64,000 nt of DNA, from the NCBI RefSeq assembly GCF_001042475.2, contig NZ_LECW02000004.1, forward strand, positions 515,440 through 579,439, written 5' to 3'. Below, one piece after another: positions 9,589 to 18,287 of this stretch. The position numbers were made by a program, and so were the translations under genes. Position 1 is the stretch's first letter; every line of letters begins with the position of its first letter. The DNA comes from Bacillus glycinifermentans. GTDB taxonomy: Bacteria > Bacillota > Bacilli > Bacillales > Bacillaceae. The notes beneath the pieces are model-generated. The model saw only the letters and a list, made by a program, of their open reading frames with translations. It searched no databases and was not told the DNA's origin.

Positions 9589-10728
9589 TCACGCCAGACG
9601 ATCAACGACCTTTGCGAGCTCTTCTGCTGCGCGCTTTATTTGCTCTTCGGTATTGCCAAAGCCGAAGCTGATCCGTATTGATGAAGTGAGCTGATCTGCA
9701 TGTTCGCCGAACATCGCGGAGAGAACATGGGAAGGCAGAACCGATCCGGCGGTGCAGGCCGATCCGCTCGATACCGCAATGCCGGCCATATCCAAGTTAA
9801 CGAGCAGCGCCTCGACCGAAACCTCCGGGAAGTACAAGTTCAAAATATGGGGAAGACTGTCTTCAAGACTTCCGTTCACTTCAAATCGGACACCTTCACG
9901 TTCAAGCGTTTTGGTGATGATGTCTTTGAAGCGGCGGTAAAGAGCCGTTTTTTCTTCTCTTTCCTGTTTTGTGAGTATAACGGCTTCGCTCAGCCCCACG
10001 ATCCCTGGCACGTTTTCCGTTCCGGCCCGGCGTTTGCGTTCCTGTTCGCCTCCGAAAAGAATCTGCGTGAGCTTCGCTTTTTCATTGACATACAAAAAGC
10101 CTGTCCCCTTCGGTCCATTCAGTTTATGCCCGGAAACAGACATCATGTCGATATGGCTGTCTTTTACATCAATCGGCAAGAAACCGAACGCCTGAACGGC
10201 ATCCGTGTGGAACAGTGCCTGATGGTCTTTTACAAGCGCTCCGATTTCGTCAATCGGCTGAAGCGTCCCCACTTCATTATTTCCGTACATCACCGTGACA
10301 AGGATGGTATCATCGCGCAGCGCATCCTCGACTTGCCGGGCGGAAATCCGGCCGCTTTTGTCAACGTCAAGGTATGTTACATCAAAACCCATTTCCTCCA
10401 GCCTGTTGCATGTATGCAGCACTGCGTGATGCTCGATCTTGGTCGTGATGATGTGCCTTCCTTTATCCTTATTCGCCTGCGCGCTTCCCAAAATCGCCAT
10501 ATTGTCGGCTTCCGTGCCGCCGCTCGTAAAAACGATTTCATTCTCACGCGCTCCGATTTCCCCGGCGATCATCGCCCTTGCATCATCAATCCATTTCCGG
10601 CCCTCTCTGCCGAAGGAATGAATGCTTGAAGGATTGCCGAAGTTTTCCGTAAAATAAGGCATCATTTTTTCTACTACGCGCGGATCGGTCGGAGAAGTTG
10701 CTGCATGATCTAAATAAATCCGTTCCAT
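9589..10728 (-). CDS. yrvO: Cysteine desulfurase feeding MnmA (YrvO/IscS type)
   Basis: Class V PLP enzyme, 379 residues. The PLP lysine is K202 in SVSGHKLNGPKG and the catalytic cysteine C325 lies in SSGSACTAGS. The ATG at 10728 is used because the GAGGTG site sits 8 bases away, whereas an ATG two codons earlier would be only 2 bases from it. In B. subtilis this desulfurase hands sulfur directly to MnmA without a relay. It sits between cymR and mnmA, so sulfur status and tRNA thiolation are genetically coupled. A second desulfurase, nifS, lies at 47.8 kb. Confidence 0.93.
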   Translation of the reverse strand: MERIYLDHAATSPTDPRVVEKMMPYFTENFGNPSSIHSFGREGRKWIDDARAMIAGEIGARENEIVFTSGGTEADNMAILGSAQANKDKGRHIITTKIEHHAVLHTCNRLEEMGFDVTYLDVDKSGRISARQVEDALRDDTILVTVMYGNNEVGTLQPIDEIGALVKDHQALFHTDAVQAFGFLPIDVKDSHIDMMSVSGHKLNGPKGTGFLYVNEKAKLTQILFGGEQERKRRAGTENVPGIVGLSEAVILTKQEREEKTALYRRFKDIITKTLEREGVRFEVNGSLEDSLPHILNLYFPEVSVEALLVNLDMAGIAVSSGSACTAGSVLPSHVLSAMFGEHADQLTSSIRISFGFGNTEEQIKRAAEELAKVVDRLA

Positions 10729-10747
10729 CCTCATTACACCTCAAGTC

Positions 10748-11164
10748 TTAAATGTAAAACATATAGGCTTCCTGATCGCCTTCCGTATAGCTTGCCAAGT
10801 CTTCGAGCGTCGTGGAGTCAAGCACTTCCTTGACGGCGTCGCGGATCTTGATCCACAGCTCGCGTTTGGCAGGCTCCTCATTTTCAAGCACTTCAACGGG
10901 GCTGATCGGGCCTTCCAGCACGCGGATAATGTCGCCCGCCGTAATGGACGCGGGGTCATCACCAAGAATATAGCCGCCGTATGCGCCGCGGATGCTTTTG
11001 ACAAGCCCGGCATTCCGCAACGGGGATACAAGCTGTTCCAAATAATGTTCAGATAAATCGTTTGTCTGGGCAATGCTTTTCAAAGAAGTCGGGCCTTCGC
11101 CATGCTTCTTGGCAAGCTCAATCATAATCGTCAGCCCGTATCTGCCTTTAGTTGATATTTTCAA
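10748..11164 (-). CDS. cymR: Rrf2-family cysteine metabolism repressor CymR
   Basis: Winged-helix regulator of 138 residues. The N-terminal helix-turn-helix runs from STKGRYGLTIMIELA to about residue 60, and the body matches B. subtilis CymR closely (EHYLEQLVSPLRNAGLV, GAYGGYILG). It starts with TTG at 11164 (MKISTKGR) behind AGAGGTG; the three codons in front are out of range. Unlike Fe-S Rrf2 proteins it has no cluster cysteines, as expected for CymR, which works with CysK. It represses cystine uptake and cysteine synthesis genes. The promoter lies about 200 bp upstream. Confidence 0.94.
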   Translation of the reverse strand: MKISTKGRYGLTIMIELAKKHGEGPTSLKSIAQTNDLSEHYLEQLVSPLRNAGLVKSIRGAYGGYILGDDPASITAGDIIRVLEGPISPVEVLENEEPAKRELWIKIRDAVKEVLDSTTLEDLASYTEGDQEAYMFYI

Positions 11165-11496
11165 AATAAACACCTCTAACCTATAACAAAATCATGCCTT
11201 CAGGACGAAGGTACTCAGGCCGTTTCACAGGATGCAAAAGCCGTAAGCTGCATTTCATTACGGAGATAAATATCCCCGCCCTGCTGTTGGCCGTCCGGGT
11301 ATTTCGTCTGCGTGTACAAGCCGCTATATGCCGGCAAGCATTTTGCTTGTCCGTCTGATAGATTACAGGTAATTATAGCACACTTTATATAAACTTTCAT
11401 TTTCCGCTATATAATCAGTGTTGCCATATTGATTTCTTTTCTAATCGTCTTTTTTCCGTTACTCTATAAAAAGAATACATTCAGGAGAGATTGATC
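11165..11496 (-). promoter_or_regulatory. cymR promoter and long leader
   Basis: This 332-bp gap holds an extended -10 element on the minus strand, TGCTATAAT (11372-11380), with only a weak -35. The predicted cymR 5' leader is therefore about 200 nt. It contains several short inverted repeats, for example CGTAA/TTACG and CCTTC/GAAGG. No credible gene is seen: a 61-codon open frame across it begins inside the promoter and has no ribosome site. The plus-strand end carries the AGGAGAG site of rarA. Confidence 0.5.
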
Positions 11497-12762
11497 ATGA
11501 AACCATTAGCATTTCGAATGCGTCCGACAAAAATTGAAGAGGTTCTCGGCCAGGATCATCTCGTAGGAGAAGGCAAGATCATTCAGCGGATGGTGCAGGC
11601 AAAGCACCTTTCGTCCATGATCCTGTACGGGCCGCCCGGCATCGGAAAAACATCGATCGCAACGGCCATTGCCGGGAGCACAAGCATCGCCTTCCGGAAG
11701 CTGAACGCGGTAATCAACAACAAAAAGGACATGGAAGCAGTTGCCGCTGAAGCGAAAATGTCCGGTCAGGTGATATTAATATTGGACGAGGTGCACCGGC
11801 TGGATAAAGGCAAACAGGACTTCCTTCTGCCGTATTTGGAAAACGGAATGATCATCATGATCGGTGCGACGACGGCCAATCCTTATCACGCGATTAATCC
11901 GGCGATCAGAAGCAGAACGCAAATTTTCGAGCTTCACCCTTTAAGCCCGGATCAAATCAAAGCGGCCATCGAACGGGCTCTGCATGACGAGCACAGAGGT
12001 TTAGGCTCATATCAGGTTGAAATTGATGAGGAGGCGCTCGACCATTTCGCGGCAGGCTGCGGCGGAGACGTCCGTTCGGCACTGAATGCAGTGGAGCTTG
12101 CCGTCCTGTCGACAAAAGAAAATGAAGAAGGAATCATTCATATTACGCCGGAAACGGCGGAAGAATGCCTCCAGAAAAAAAGCTTCGCACATGACAAAGA
12201 CGGTGACGCTCATTATGACGTGATCTCCGCCTTTCAAAAATCGATCAGGGGATCTGACGTGAATGCGGCCCTCCATTATTTGGCGCGGCTGATGGAAGGC
12301 GGGGATTTGGAAAGCCTTGCACGAAGGCTTCTCGTCATCGCTTATGAGGATATCGGACTTGCAAACCCGCAGGCCGGCGGGAGAACGCTCCAAGCGATTC
12401 AAACGGCGGAACGGATCGGATTCCCCGAAGCGCGCATTCCTCTGGCAAACGCTGTAATCGAGCTTTGCCTGTCGCCTAAATCAAACTCGGCCATACTCGC
12501 GGTTGACAAGGCTTTGGCAGACGTCCGTTCGGGAAAAATCGGCGATGTGCCGAAACACTTAAAAGACGCCCATTATAAAGGGGCGGCCGAGCTCGGCAGA
12601 GGCGTTGATTACAAATACCCGCACGACTACGAAAACGGCTGGGTCAAGCAGCAATACCTGCCTGATCCGTTGAAAAACAAAGTGTATTACGAACCGAAGC
12701 AGACGGGAAAATTTGAACTGGCGCTCAAACAGGTATATGACAAGCTGATGAAGACAAAATGA
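11497..12762 (+). CDS. rarA: Replication-associated recombination protein RarA (AAA+ ATPase)
   Basis: Clamp-loader-like AAA+ protein of 421 residues (MgsA/WRNIP1 family). Walker A GPPGIGKT is at 45-52, Walker B LILDEVH ends at 100, then the sensor GATTANP and the C-terminal MgsA tetramerisation region (AYEDIGLANPQA, DAHYKGAAELGRG). The ATG at 11497 follows AGGAGAG by 7 bases. It acts at stalled forks. Called yrvN in B. subtilis. Faces cymR across a shared intergenic region. Confidence 0.93.
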   Translation: MKPLAFRMRPTKIEEVLGQDHLVGEGKIIQRMVQAKHLSSMILYGPPGIGKTSIATAIAGSTSIAFRKLNAVINNKKDMEAVAAEAKMSGQVILILDEVHRLDKGKQDFLLPYLENGMIIMIGATTANPYHAINPAIRSRTQIFELHPLSPDQIKAAIERALHDEHRGLGSYQVEIDEEALDHFAAGCGGDVRSALNAVELAVLSTKENEEGIIHITPETAEECLQKKSFAHDKDGDAHYDVISAFQKSIRGSDVNAALHYLARLMEGGDLESLARRLLVIAYEDIGLANPQAGGRTLQAIQTAERIGFPEARIPLANAVIELCLSPKSNSAILAVDKALADVRSGKIGDVPKHLKDAHYKGAAELGRGVDYKYPHDYENGWVKQQYLPDPLKNKVYYEPKQTGKFELALKQVYDKLMKTK

Positions 12763-12763
12763 G

Positions 12764-12806
12764 AAACGGCCTGTCCCCTCTTTTATCCGGGGAGACGGGC
12801 CGTTTT
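12764..12806. terminator. Terminator shared by convergent rarA and SF0329-type gene
   Basis: AAACGGCC and GGCCGTTTTT, with inner CCCC/GGGG pairing, make a long imperfect stem ending in TTTTTC on the plus strand. The stem includes the last codons of the minus-strand gene ending at 12783. Confidence 0.75.
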
Positions 12807-13304
12807 TCGTTCCGCTTCCATTCTGAGCTTGTAAAAATACTTGACGATTTCGTGTTCGCGATCAATGACCGGTTCCAAGTTTAACAGCCGGCGCCTGCCC
12901 GTCCTTCTGTCGATCATCCCGAGCATTCTGACGAGAACTTGTTCAGACGACAACGTTTGATCAATACTGTTTGTGAAATACTCGTCAAGCGCATCAAAAA
13001 ATTGGTATTGATAAAAATATCCGTCCGCATTTGCCTGATGCAGGGCTTCATCGTAAATCCGCACGTTTTCCGTCACATCATCAACATTTCTTACTCTTTC
13101 GGACCGGGACTCGATTTCGGCCGCTTTGTTTATCGCTGTAAGCGTACACATGCTGAATATATCTTTCCCGTCCACAGTAATGAAAGCCCTTCCCATTTGA
13201 TCATGAGCTTTTCGATATGCTGTAACGTGAAAGTTCACCCGCTGTTTGAGACTTTCGCACATCAAACCTTCCAATTGCTGTTTATCTTTGCTCCATCTTC
13301 TCAT
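12783..13304 (-). CDS. SF0329-family protein of unknown function
   Basis: 173 residues starting MRRWSKDKQQLEGLMCESL. This opening, with the later RAFITVDGKDIFSMCTL stretch, resembles proteins labelled SF0329 family; their function is not known. No membrane segment or catalytic motif is visible. GGAGGGTGTTC places the start at 13304. It sits between rarA and tcdA, a place where I do not recall a gene in B. subtilis, so it may be an addition of this lineage. It overlaps the terminator it shares with rarA. Confidence 0.75.
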   Translation of the reverse strand: MRRWSKDKQQLEGLMCESLKQRVNFHVTAYRKAHDQMGRAFITVDGKDIFSMCTLTAINKAAEIESRSERVRNVDDVTENVRIYDEALHQANADGYFYQYQFFDALDEYFTNSIDQTLSSEQVLVRMLGMIDRRTGRRRLLNLEPVIDREHEIVKYFYKLRMEAERKTARLPG

Positions 13305-13324
13305 GAACACCCTCCAAAACGGCA

Positions 13325-13361
13325 AAAAGGATAGCAGTCGGCATTCCCTTGCTATCCTTTT
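13325..13361 (-). terminator. Terminator after tcdA
   Basis: Minus-strand stem AAAAGGATAGCA with TGCTATCCTTTT (12 bp) and a loop of about 13 bases, ending in a T-run. It lies between the tcdA stop and the ribosome site of the SF0329-type gene and is nearly symmetric. Confidence 0.8.
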
Positions 13362-13364
13362 GCA

Positions 13365-14129
13365 TTATTTATCTTTCACCCTTTTGATCGGAATATCTTT
13401 CAATAGCTCCATGACCACATGGCCGCCCATGATTAAGCCGGCGACTGACGGAACAAAGGCGTTTGATGACGGCGGCATCTGCGCCTTGCGGATTTTCGCC
13501 TCATCATTTCCGACGACTTTGCGGACGTCTTCGCGGATCACGATCGGGCTTTCGTCGGAAAAGACGACTTTAATGCCTTTTGTAATGCCTTCTTTGCGCA
13601 GTTTCGCCCGAACCACTTTTGCAATCGGATCTGTGTGCGTTTTTGAAATATCGGCGACTTTAAACCTTGTCGGGTCCGTCTTATTGGCCGCGCCCATGCT
13701 TGAAATGATCTTGATGTTCCGCTTAAGGCACTCCTTCATTAAATGGATCTTATAATGAATCGTATCCGAGGCGTCGATCACATAATCAGGTTCATAGTCA
13801 AAAAACTGCCCATACGTTTCTTCCGTATAAAACATCTTTAAGGCGATGCAATCGCATTCCGGGTTGATATCGGCGATCCTTGCCTTCATCAGGTCAACCT
13901 TGGGCTGGCCGACCGTCGAAAGCAGCGCGGGAAGCTGACGGTTGACGTTCGTGATGTCAACGTCGTCTTTATCGACCATCACGATTCTGCCGACTCCGGA
14001 GCGGGCGAGCGCTTCTGCCGCGAACGAACCGACGCCGCCGATTCCCAGAACGGCAACCGTGCTGTTTTTTAGAATATTCAATCCTTCTTTGCCAATCGCT
14101 AATTCATTGCGTGAAAACTGATGTAACAA
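13365..14129 (-). CDS. tcdA: tRNA threonylcarbamoyladenosine dehydratase TcdA
   Basis: E1-like ATP-dependent enzyme that cyclises t6A37 to ct6A in ANN-decoding tRNAs, 254 residues. The ATP site GIGGVG is at 29-34, followed by VDKDDVDITNVNRQ typical of the ThiF/MoeB fold. It starts with TTG (MLHQFSRNELAIG), with GGAG 8 bases upstream; a GTG three codons earlier is too close to that site. Called yrvM in B. subtilis. Separated from aspS by the 6S RNA gene. Confidence 0.93.
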   Translation of the reverse strand: MLHQFSRNELAIGKEGLNILKNSTVAVLGIGGVGSFAAEALARSGVGRIVMVDKDDVDITNVNRQLPALLSTVGQPKVDLMKARIADINPECDCIALKMFYTEETYGQFFDYEPDYVIDASDTIHYKIHLMKECLKRNIKIISSMGAANKTDPTRFKVADISKTHTDPIAKVVRAKLRKEGITKGIKVVFSDESPIVIREDVRKVVGNDEAKIRKAQMPPSSNAFVPSVAGLIMGGHVVMELLKDIPIKRVKDK

Positions 14130-14274
14130 GAATCTCACTCCATCTTTATATACAGTTACCGATAGTATCTTATCATAATCGGGTCATTAAACAAGCTGTC
14201 TGTGCAATTTTTTATTCATATTTTTAGTTTTGTCTCATACACTTTTCCAAGTATGGCCAAAATTTTTAAATCAC

Positions 14275-14476
14275 AAAAAAGTCCCGATTGTGCCGTTGCC
14301 GCATTCCTTCGTTTTGATCCCGCTCTCGGCAGGTGGGTGTTCTGTTCCAAACTTTGCAAGTCCTCCAAGCTTCGAATGAAAAGAGGCATTTACTCCGTTT
14401 GAAAACAACGAACTCCCAAATAAAGAAATGTTCGGTCAAAACTAGGTGTACAACAAACACATCAGGACTTTATTTG
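14275..14476 (-). ncRNA. bsrA: 6S-1 RNA (BsrA)
   Basis: About 200 nt on the minus strand between aspS and tcdA, the known location of the B. subtilis 6S-1 gene. The 5' part begins AAAGTCCTG and the 3' part ends GGGACTTTTTT, so the ends pair to close the rod. The middle carries the open-bubble region flanked by GGGAGTTCG and CGAAGCTTGG strands, and the sequence closely follows B. subtilis BsrA as remembered. 6S RNA binds sigma-A RNA polymerase and mimics an open promoter. Start and end are inferred from the promoter and the T-run. Confidence 0.92.
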
Positions 14477-14482
14477 TTAAAA

Positions 14483-14511
14483 ATGATATCATACGTCCCC
14501 TTGATTTTCAA
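14483..14511 (-). promoter_or_regulatory. Promoter of the 6S-1 RNA gene
   Basis: Minus-strand TTGAAA (14506-14511), 17-bp spacer, TATCAT (14483-14488). The predicted start is near 14476. Confidence 0.75.
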
Positions 14512-14539
14512 TGGGATGAACAGCCGTATATTTTACAAT

Positions 14540-16318
14540 TTACTGTCGAACTTTGCGGTTGATTGACAGGTGCAGCTCATCGAGCTGGGCGCTGTCAACT
14601 TCACTAGGAGCTTCCATCAACAGACAGCTTGCGCTTGCTGTTTTCGGGAAAGCGATCGTATCTCTCAAATTGGTGCGGCCGCCAAGCAGCATCACAAGCC
14701 GGTCAAGGCCGAGCGCGATTCCGCCGTGCGGTGGAGCCCCGTATTCAAACGCCTCAAGCAGGAAGCCGAACTGTTCTTTCGCCTCTTCCTCAGATAAACC
14801 GAGAAGCGCAAACATTTTCTCCTGAACGTCTTTTTCAAAAATACGGATCGATCCGCCGCCCAGCTCATAGCCGTTTAAGACGAGGTCATAGGCTTGAGCT
14901 TTCATGTCCTCCGGATTCGTGTCAACCAGTTCAAGGTCTTCCCGGACAGGCATCGTGAACGGGTGGTGCGCCGCATAGAAGCGTCCTTCTTCTGAGTCGT
15001 ACTCAAGAAGCGGCCAATCCACAACCCATAAAAAGTTGAACAAGCTTTCATCGATCAGGTTCAGTTCTTTTCCGAGCTTTAAGCGCAGTGCGCCGAGAGC
15101 GTCATTGGCGACTTCCAGCCGGTCTGCGACAAAGAGGATAAGGTCCCCTTCCGCCGCGTCCAGCGCTTCAGCGAGCGCCTTTCCTTTTTCATTCTGGAAG
15201 AACTTTGCAATCGGCCCTTTTAAACCGTCCGCTTCGGCTTTCAGCCATGCCAGCCCTTTCGCCCCGTAGTTTGCGGCGAATTCGCCGAGCGCATCGATGT
15301 CTTTCCGCGAATATTTGGATGCGGCCCCTTTTACGTTTATCGCTTTGACCGCGCCTCCATTTGCCACGGCTGACGCAAATACTTTAAAATCAGAGTCCTT
15401 TACGGTTTCTGATACATCGGTTAACAGCATCTCGAAGCGAGTATCCGGTTTGTCGGATCCGTAAAGGTTCATCGCATCTTGATAAGACATTCTCGGCAGC
15501 GGCAGGGAGATGTCTATGCCGTGCGTTTCAAGCATGACTTTCGCCATCATCTCTTCAGCAAGCTTCATGATGTCTTCCTGGCTCATAAATGACATTTCGA
15601 TATCGATCTGCGTAAATTCCGGCTGGCGGTCGGCGCGCAAATCTTCATCCCTGAAGCAGCGGGCGATTTGATAGTAGCGGTCAAAGCCGGACACCATCAA
15701 TAGCTGCTTGAAAAGCTGCGGGGACTGCGGCAGCGCGTAAAATTCGCCTTCATGGACGCGGCTCGGTACGAGATAGTCGCGCGCTCCTTCAGGCGTTTTT
15801 CTTGTCAATACCGGCGTTTCAATATCGATAAAGCCGTTGTCGTCAAGGAAGCTGCGGACGGCTTTCGTGACGTTATGCCGCATTTTCAACGTGCTGTACA
15901 TCTCCGGCCGGCGCAAGTCGAGATACCTGTGCTTCAATCTGACGTCTTCAGACACTTCGGAGGCCTGGTCACTGATCGCGAAAGGAGGCGTTTTTGCCGC
16001 GCTCAGCACGGTGACCGATTCAGCCTGGATTTCAATTTTTCCGGTTTTCAGGTTGGGATTGACCGTGGCTTCTTCGCGCGCGACGACTTTGCCCGTGATG
16101 TCAAGCACGTATTCGCTGCGGATCGTTTCCGCCGTTTTGAGCGCATCTGCGGAAAGATCGGGATTAAAGACAACCTGAACGATGCCGGAGCGATCTCTTA
16201 AATCGATGAAAATCAGACCTCCGAGGTCGCGTCTTTTTTGAACCCACCCTTTTAGTACAACGGTTTCTCCAATCGCCTTCTCCGTGATTTCGCCACAATA
16301 ATACGTTCGTCCAAACAA
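14540..16318 (-). CDS. aspS: Aspartyl-tRNA synthetase
   Basis: Class IIb synthetase of 592 residues, the bacterial type with the GAD insertion. OB-fold anticodon domain at about 1-105 ([15 protein letters not shown]). Motif 2 is [18 protein letters not shown]; motif 3 is [15 protein letters not shown] near the C terminus. The GAD domain lies around 280-420. It follows hisS by 15 bp in one operon controlled by the T-box upstream of hisS. I cannot tell from sequence alone whether it also charges tRNA-Asn. Confidence 0.96.
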   Translation of the reverse strand: MFGRTYYCGEITEKAIGETVVLKGWVQKRRDLGGLIFIDLRDRSGIVQVVFNPDLSADALKTAETIRSEYVLDITGKVVAREEATVNPNLKTGKIEIQAESVTVLSAAKTPPFAISDQASEVSEDVRLKHRYLDLRRPEMYSTLKMRHNVTKAVRSFLDDNGFIDIETPVLTRKTPEGARDYLVPSRVHEGEFYALPQSPQLFKQLLMVSGFDRYYQIARCFRDEDLRADRQPEFTQIDIEMSFMSQEDIMKLAEEMMAKVMLETHGIDISLPLPRMSYQDAMNLYGSDKPDTRFEMLLTDVSETVKDSDFKVFASAVANGGAVKAINVKGAASKYSRKDIDALGEFAANYGAKGLAWLKAEADGLKGPIAKFFQNEKGKALAEALDAAEGDLILFVADRLEVANDALGALRLKLGKELNLIDESLFNFLWVVDWPLLEYDSEEGRFYAAHHPFTMPVREDLELVDTNPEDMKAQAYDLVLNGYELGGGSIRIFEKDVQEKMFALLGLSEEEAKEQFGFLLEAFEYGAPPHGGIALGLDRLVMLLGGRTNLRDTIAFPKTASASCLLMEAPSEVDSAQLDELHLSINRKVRQ

Positions 16319-16333
16319 AGCGTTCCTCTCCTT

Positions 16334-17608
16334 TTACCTTTCAGTGTTTGCTTTCATAAAACGGATGAATTCGTCCAGCTTGATTTCCTGTTGTTCTCCC
16401 GTTTTTGCATCTTTGACATTGATTTTGTTGTCCTTGAGTTCATCTTCGCCTAAAATCGCGATATATTTTGCGTTGAGGCGGTCGGCTGCTTTAAACTGGC
16501 CTTTCATTTTTTTAAATTCGTAATCGATGTCGCCGGAGATTCCTTCCTCCCTCAGCTTGTAGAGAAGGGATACGGAATAGTCCTTCGCTTTTTCCCCCAG
16601 CGTCACGATATAGCAGTCGAGCCCTTCATCGACAGCAAGCTTCACATTTTCGGCGTCAATTGCGGCAAGCAGGCGCTCGATGCTCATCGCAAAGCCGATG
16701 CCCGGCGCTTTCGGTCCGCCGATTTCCTCGGTAAGGCCGTCATAGCGGCCCCCTCCTGCGAGAGTTGTGATGGCGCCGAAGCCTTCTGCATCACTCATGA
16801 TTTCAAAAGCCGTATGGTTGTAGTAGTCCAGCCCCCTGACAAGGTTCGGATCCACTTCAAACGAAATGCCGATGTCTGTTAAATATTGCTGAACCTTTTC
16901 AAAGTATGCTTTCGATTCGTCATTTAAATAATCAAGAATCGAAGGAGCCGTTTTCAAAAGCTCATGCTCTCTGTCCTTTTTGCAATCCAAAATCCTGAGC
17001 GGGTTTTGTTTGAGGCGCTTTTGACAGTCTCCGCAAAACTCCTCAATGCGCGGCTCAAAGTGGCGGATCAGCGCTTCCCTGTGCGCAATGCGGCTCGTTT
17101 TATCGCCAAGGCTGTTAATGACGAGCTTCACATTTTGCAGCCCGGCTTTTCGGTATACGCTCATCGCCAGAGCAATGACTTCCGCATCAATCGCCGGATC
17201 GCTCGAACCGATCGCTTCGACGCCGAATTGATAGAATTGGCGGTAGCGCCCGGTTTGAGGCCGTTCATAGCGGAACATCGGTCCGATATAATACAGCTTT
17301 GTCGGCTGCGTCGGATTCGCAAATAGTTTATTTTCAACAAACGAGCGTACCGCAGAAGCCGTACCTTCAGGACGAAGCGTGAGGCTTCTCCCTTTTTTAT
17401 CTGCGAATGTATACATCTCTTTTTGAACGATATCCGTCGATTCTCCTACACCCCGTGAGAATAATTCCGTATGTTCAAAAATCGGCGTCCTGATTTCTTT
17501 ATAGTGATATGCATGACACGTCTCTCTCGCAATGTTCTCGACATATTGCCAGCGCTCTGATTCTCCGGGGAGGATGTCCTGTGTTCCCCTTGGAATGTTA
17601 AATGCCAT
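16334..17608 (-). CDS. hisS: Histidyl-tRNA synthetase
   Basis: Class IIa synthetase of 424 residues. Motif 2 ([19 protein letters not shown]), the histidine-binding peptide [14 protein letters not shown] and motif 3 ([12 protein letters not shown]) are all present, followed by the C-terminal anticodon domain. The AGGAGGC site precedes the ATG at 17608. First gene of hisS-aspS; transcription into it is decided by the T-box leader. Confidence 0.96.
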   Translation of the reverse strand: MAFNIPRGTQDILPGESERWQYVENIARETCHAYHYKEIRTPIFEHTELFSRGVGESTDIVQKEMYTFADKKGRSLTLRPEGTASAVRSFVENKLFANPTQPTKLYYIGPMFRYERPQTGRYRQFYQFGVEAIGSSDPAIDAEVIALAMSVYRKAGLQNVKLVINSLGDKTSRIAHREALIRHFEPRIEEFCGDCQKRLKQNPLRILDCKKDREHELLKTAPSILDYLNDESKAYFEKVQQYLTDIGISFEVDPNLVRGLDYYNHTAFEIMSDAEGFGAITTLAGGGRYDGLTEEIGGPKAPGIGFAMSIERLLAAIDAENVKLAVDEGLDCYIVTLGEKAKDYSVSLLYKLREEGISGDIDYEFKKMKGQFKAADRLNAKYIAILGEDELKDNKINVKDAKTGEQQEIKLDEFIRFMKANTER

Positions 17609-17641
17609 TTGTAAAGCCTCCTCTTTTTCATACCTGTTTTC

Positions 17642-17942
17642 TCTTCTGAAAAATAGAAAAAACCCCCGAGCCTACTATAAAACCAATAGTAGGGACGAGA
17701 GTTATACCCGTGGTGCCACCCTAGTTGGAACTGCCTGGCAGTTCCCGCTTTCATTCCTTTAACGCAGGTTCACGTCCGCCGCCTAATTGCTCCGAAAATA
17801 AGCTTTCAGCGGGAAACCTTCGGAGTGTTCATTCGGATAAGATACCGTGCAGACCGCTTTCAGCCCAAGGCGGTTCCTCTCTTTTCACGTACTCTTACCT
17901 ACTATTCTCCATCTTCAGTTCTAACTTATATGTACACTAATT
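17642..17942 (-). ncRNA. T-box leader of hisS-aspS
   Basis: On the minus strand: a stem I with an AGTA-containing specifier loop opposite GAATGAACAC (specifier region 17825-17829); a stem III hairpin GGAACTGCC/GGCAGTTCC (17727-17745); the T-box sequence AGGGTGGCACCACGGG (17707-17722); and a terminator whose stem (CCCTACTAT/ATAGTAGG plus flanks) ends in TTTTTT at 17657-17662. Uncharged tRNA binding would favour the antiterminator. The specifier offers AAC and, overlapping, CAC. Confidence 0.93.
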
Positions 17943-17948
17943 TATATT

Positions 17949-17977
17949 ATAATACGGGTGTTACGTTTGTGTGTCAA
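17949..17977 (-). promoter_or_regulatory. Promoter of the hisS-aspS operon
   Basis: Minus-strand TTGACA (17972-17977), 17-bp spacer, TATTAT (17949-17954). Transcription should start near 17942, at the head of the T-box leader. Confidence 0.8.
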
Positions 17978-17979
17978 CC

Positions 17980-18144
17980 CTAAATGCGGTTCTTTTTATT
18001 CTTGATCGATTCTTTTGACGTCAGACCGAGCTCTGTCGCCGTTTCTTCCAGATAGCCGATATGCTCAGGATCCACATGATCCTTAAGATGCAAATTCGCC
18101 TCTTGTTCATGAATCGCTTTTCCCATACGATGATCATACCTCAT
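17980..18144 (-). CDS. yrzK: Small hydrophilic protein YrzK
   Basis: 54 residues (MRYDHRMGKAIHEQEANLHL...). The start at 18144 is set by the AAAGGATG site 7 bases upstream; the longer open frame has no ribosome site. Rich in His, Glu and Lys, no membrane segment and no known domain. It lies just upstream of the hisS promoter on the same strand; the stop codon is only a few bases from the -35 element. The symbol is by position. Confidence 0.7.
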   Translation of the reverse strand: MRYDHRMGKAIHEQEANLHLKDHVDPEHIGYLEETATELGLTSKESIKNKKNRI

Positions 18145-18287
18145 CTCGCAACATCCTTTAGATCGCTTTTTTCTATAGTATAAACAAATCATTTTCATTT
18201 TATTAAAAAAACAGCAAGGATTATACGATATAAAGGAAGAAGTACTGTTTTCAAGTTTTCTAAGAAAGGAGGAGATGAAGAATTATT

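Noticed and set aside
11215..11400. 61-codon open frame upstream of cymR
   Set aside because: It starts inside the cymR promoter and has no ribosome site; better read as leader.
14202..14566. Open frames across the gap between tcdA and aspS
   Set aside because: This sequence is the 6S-1 RNA gene; the frames are chance.
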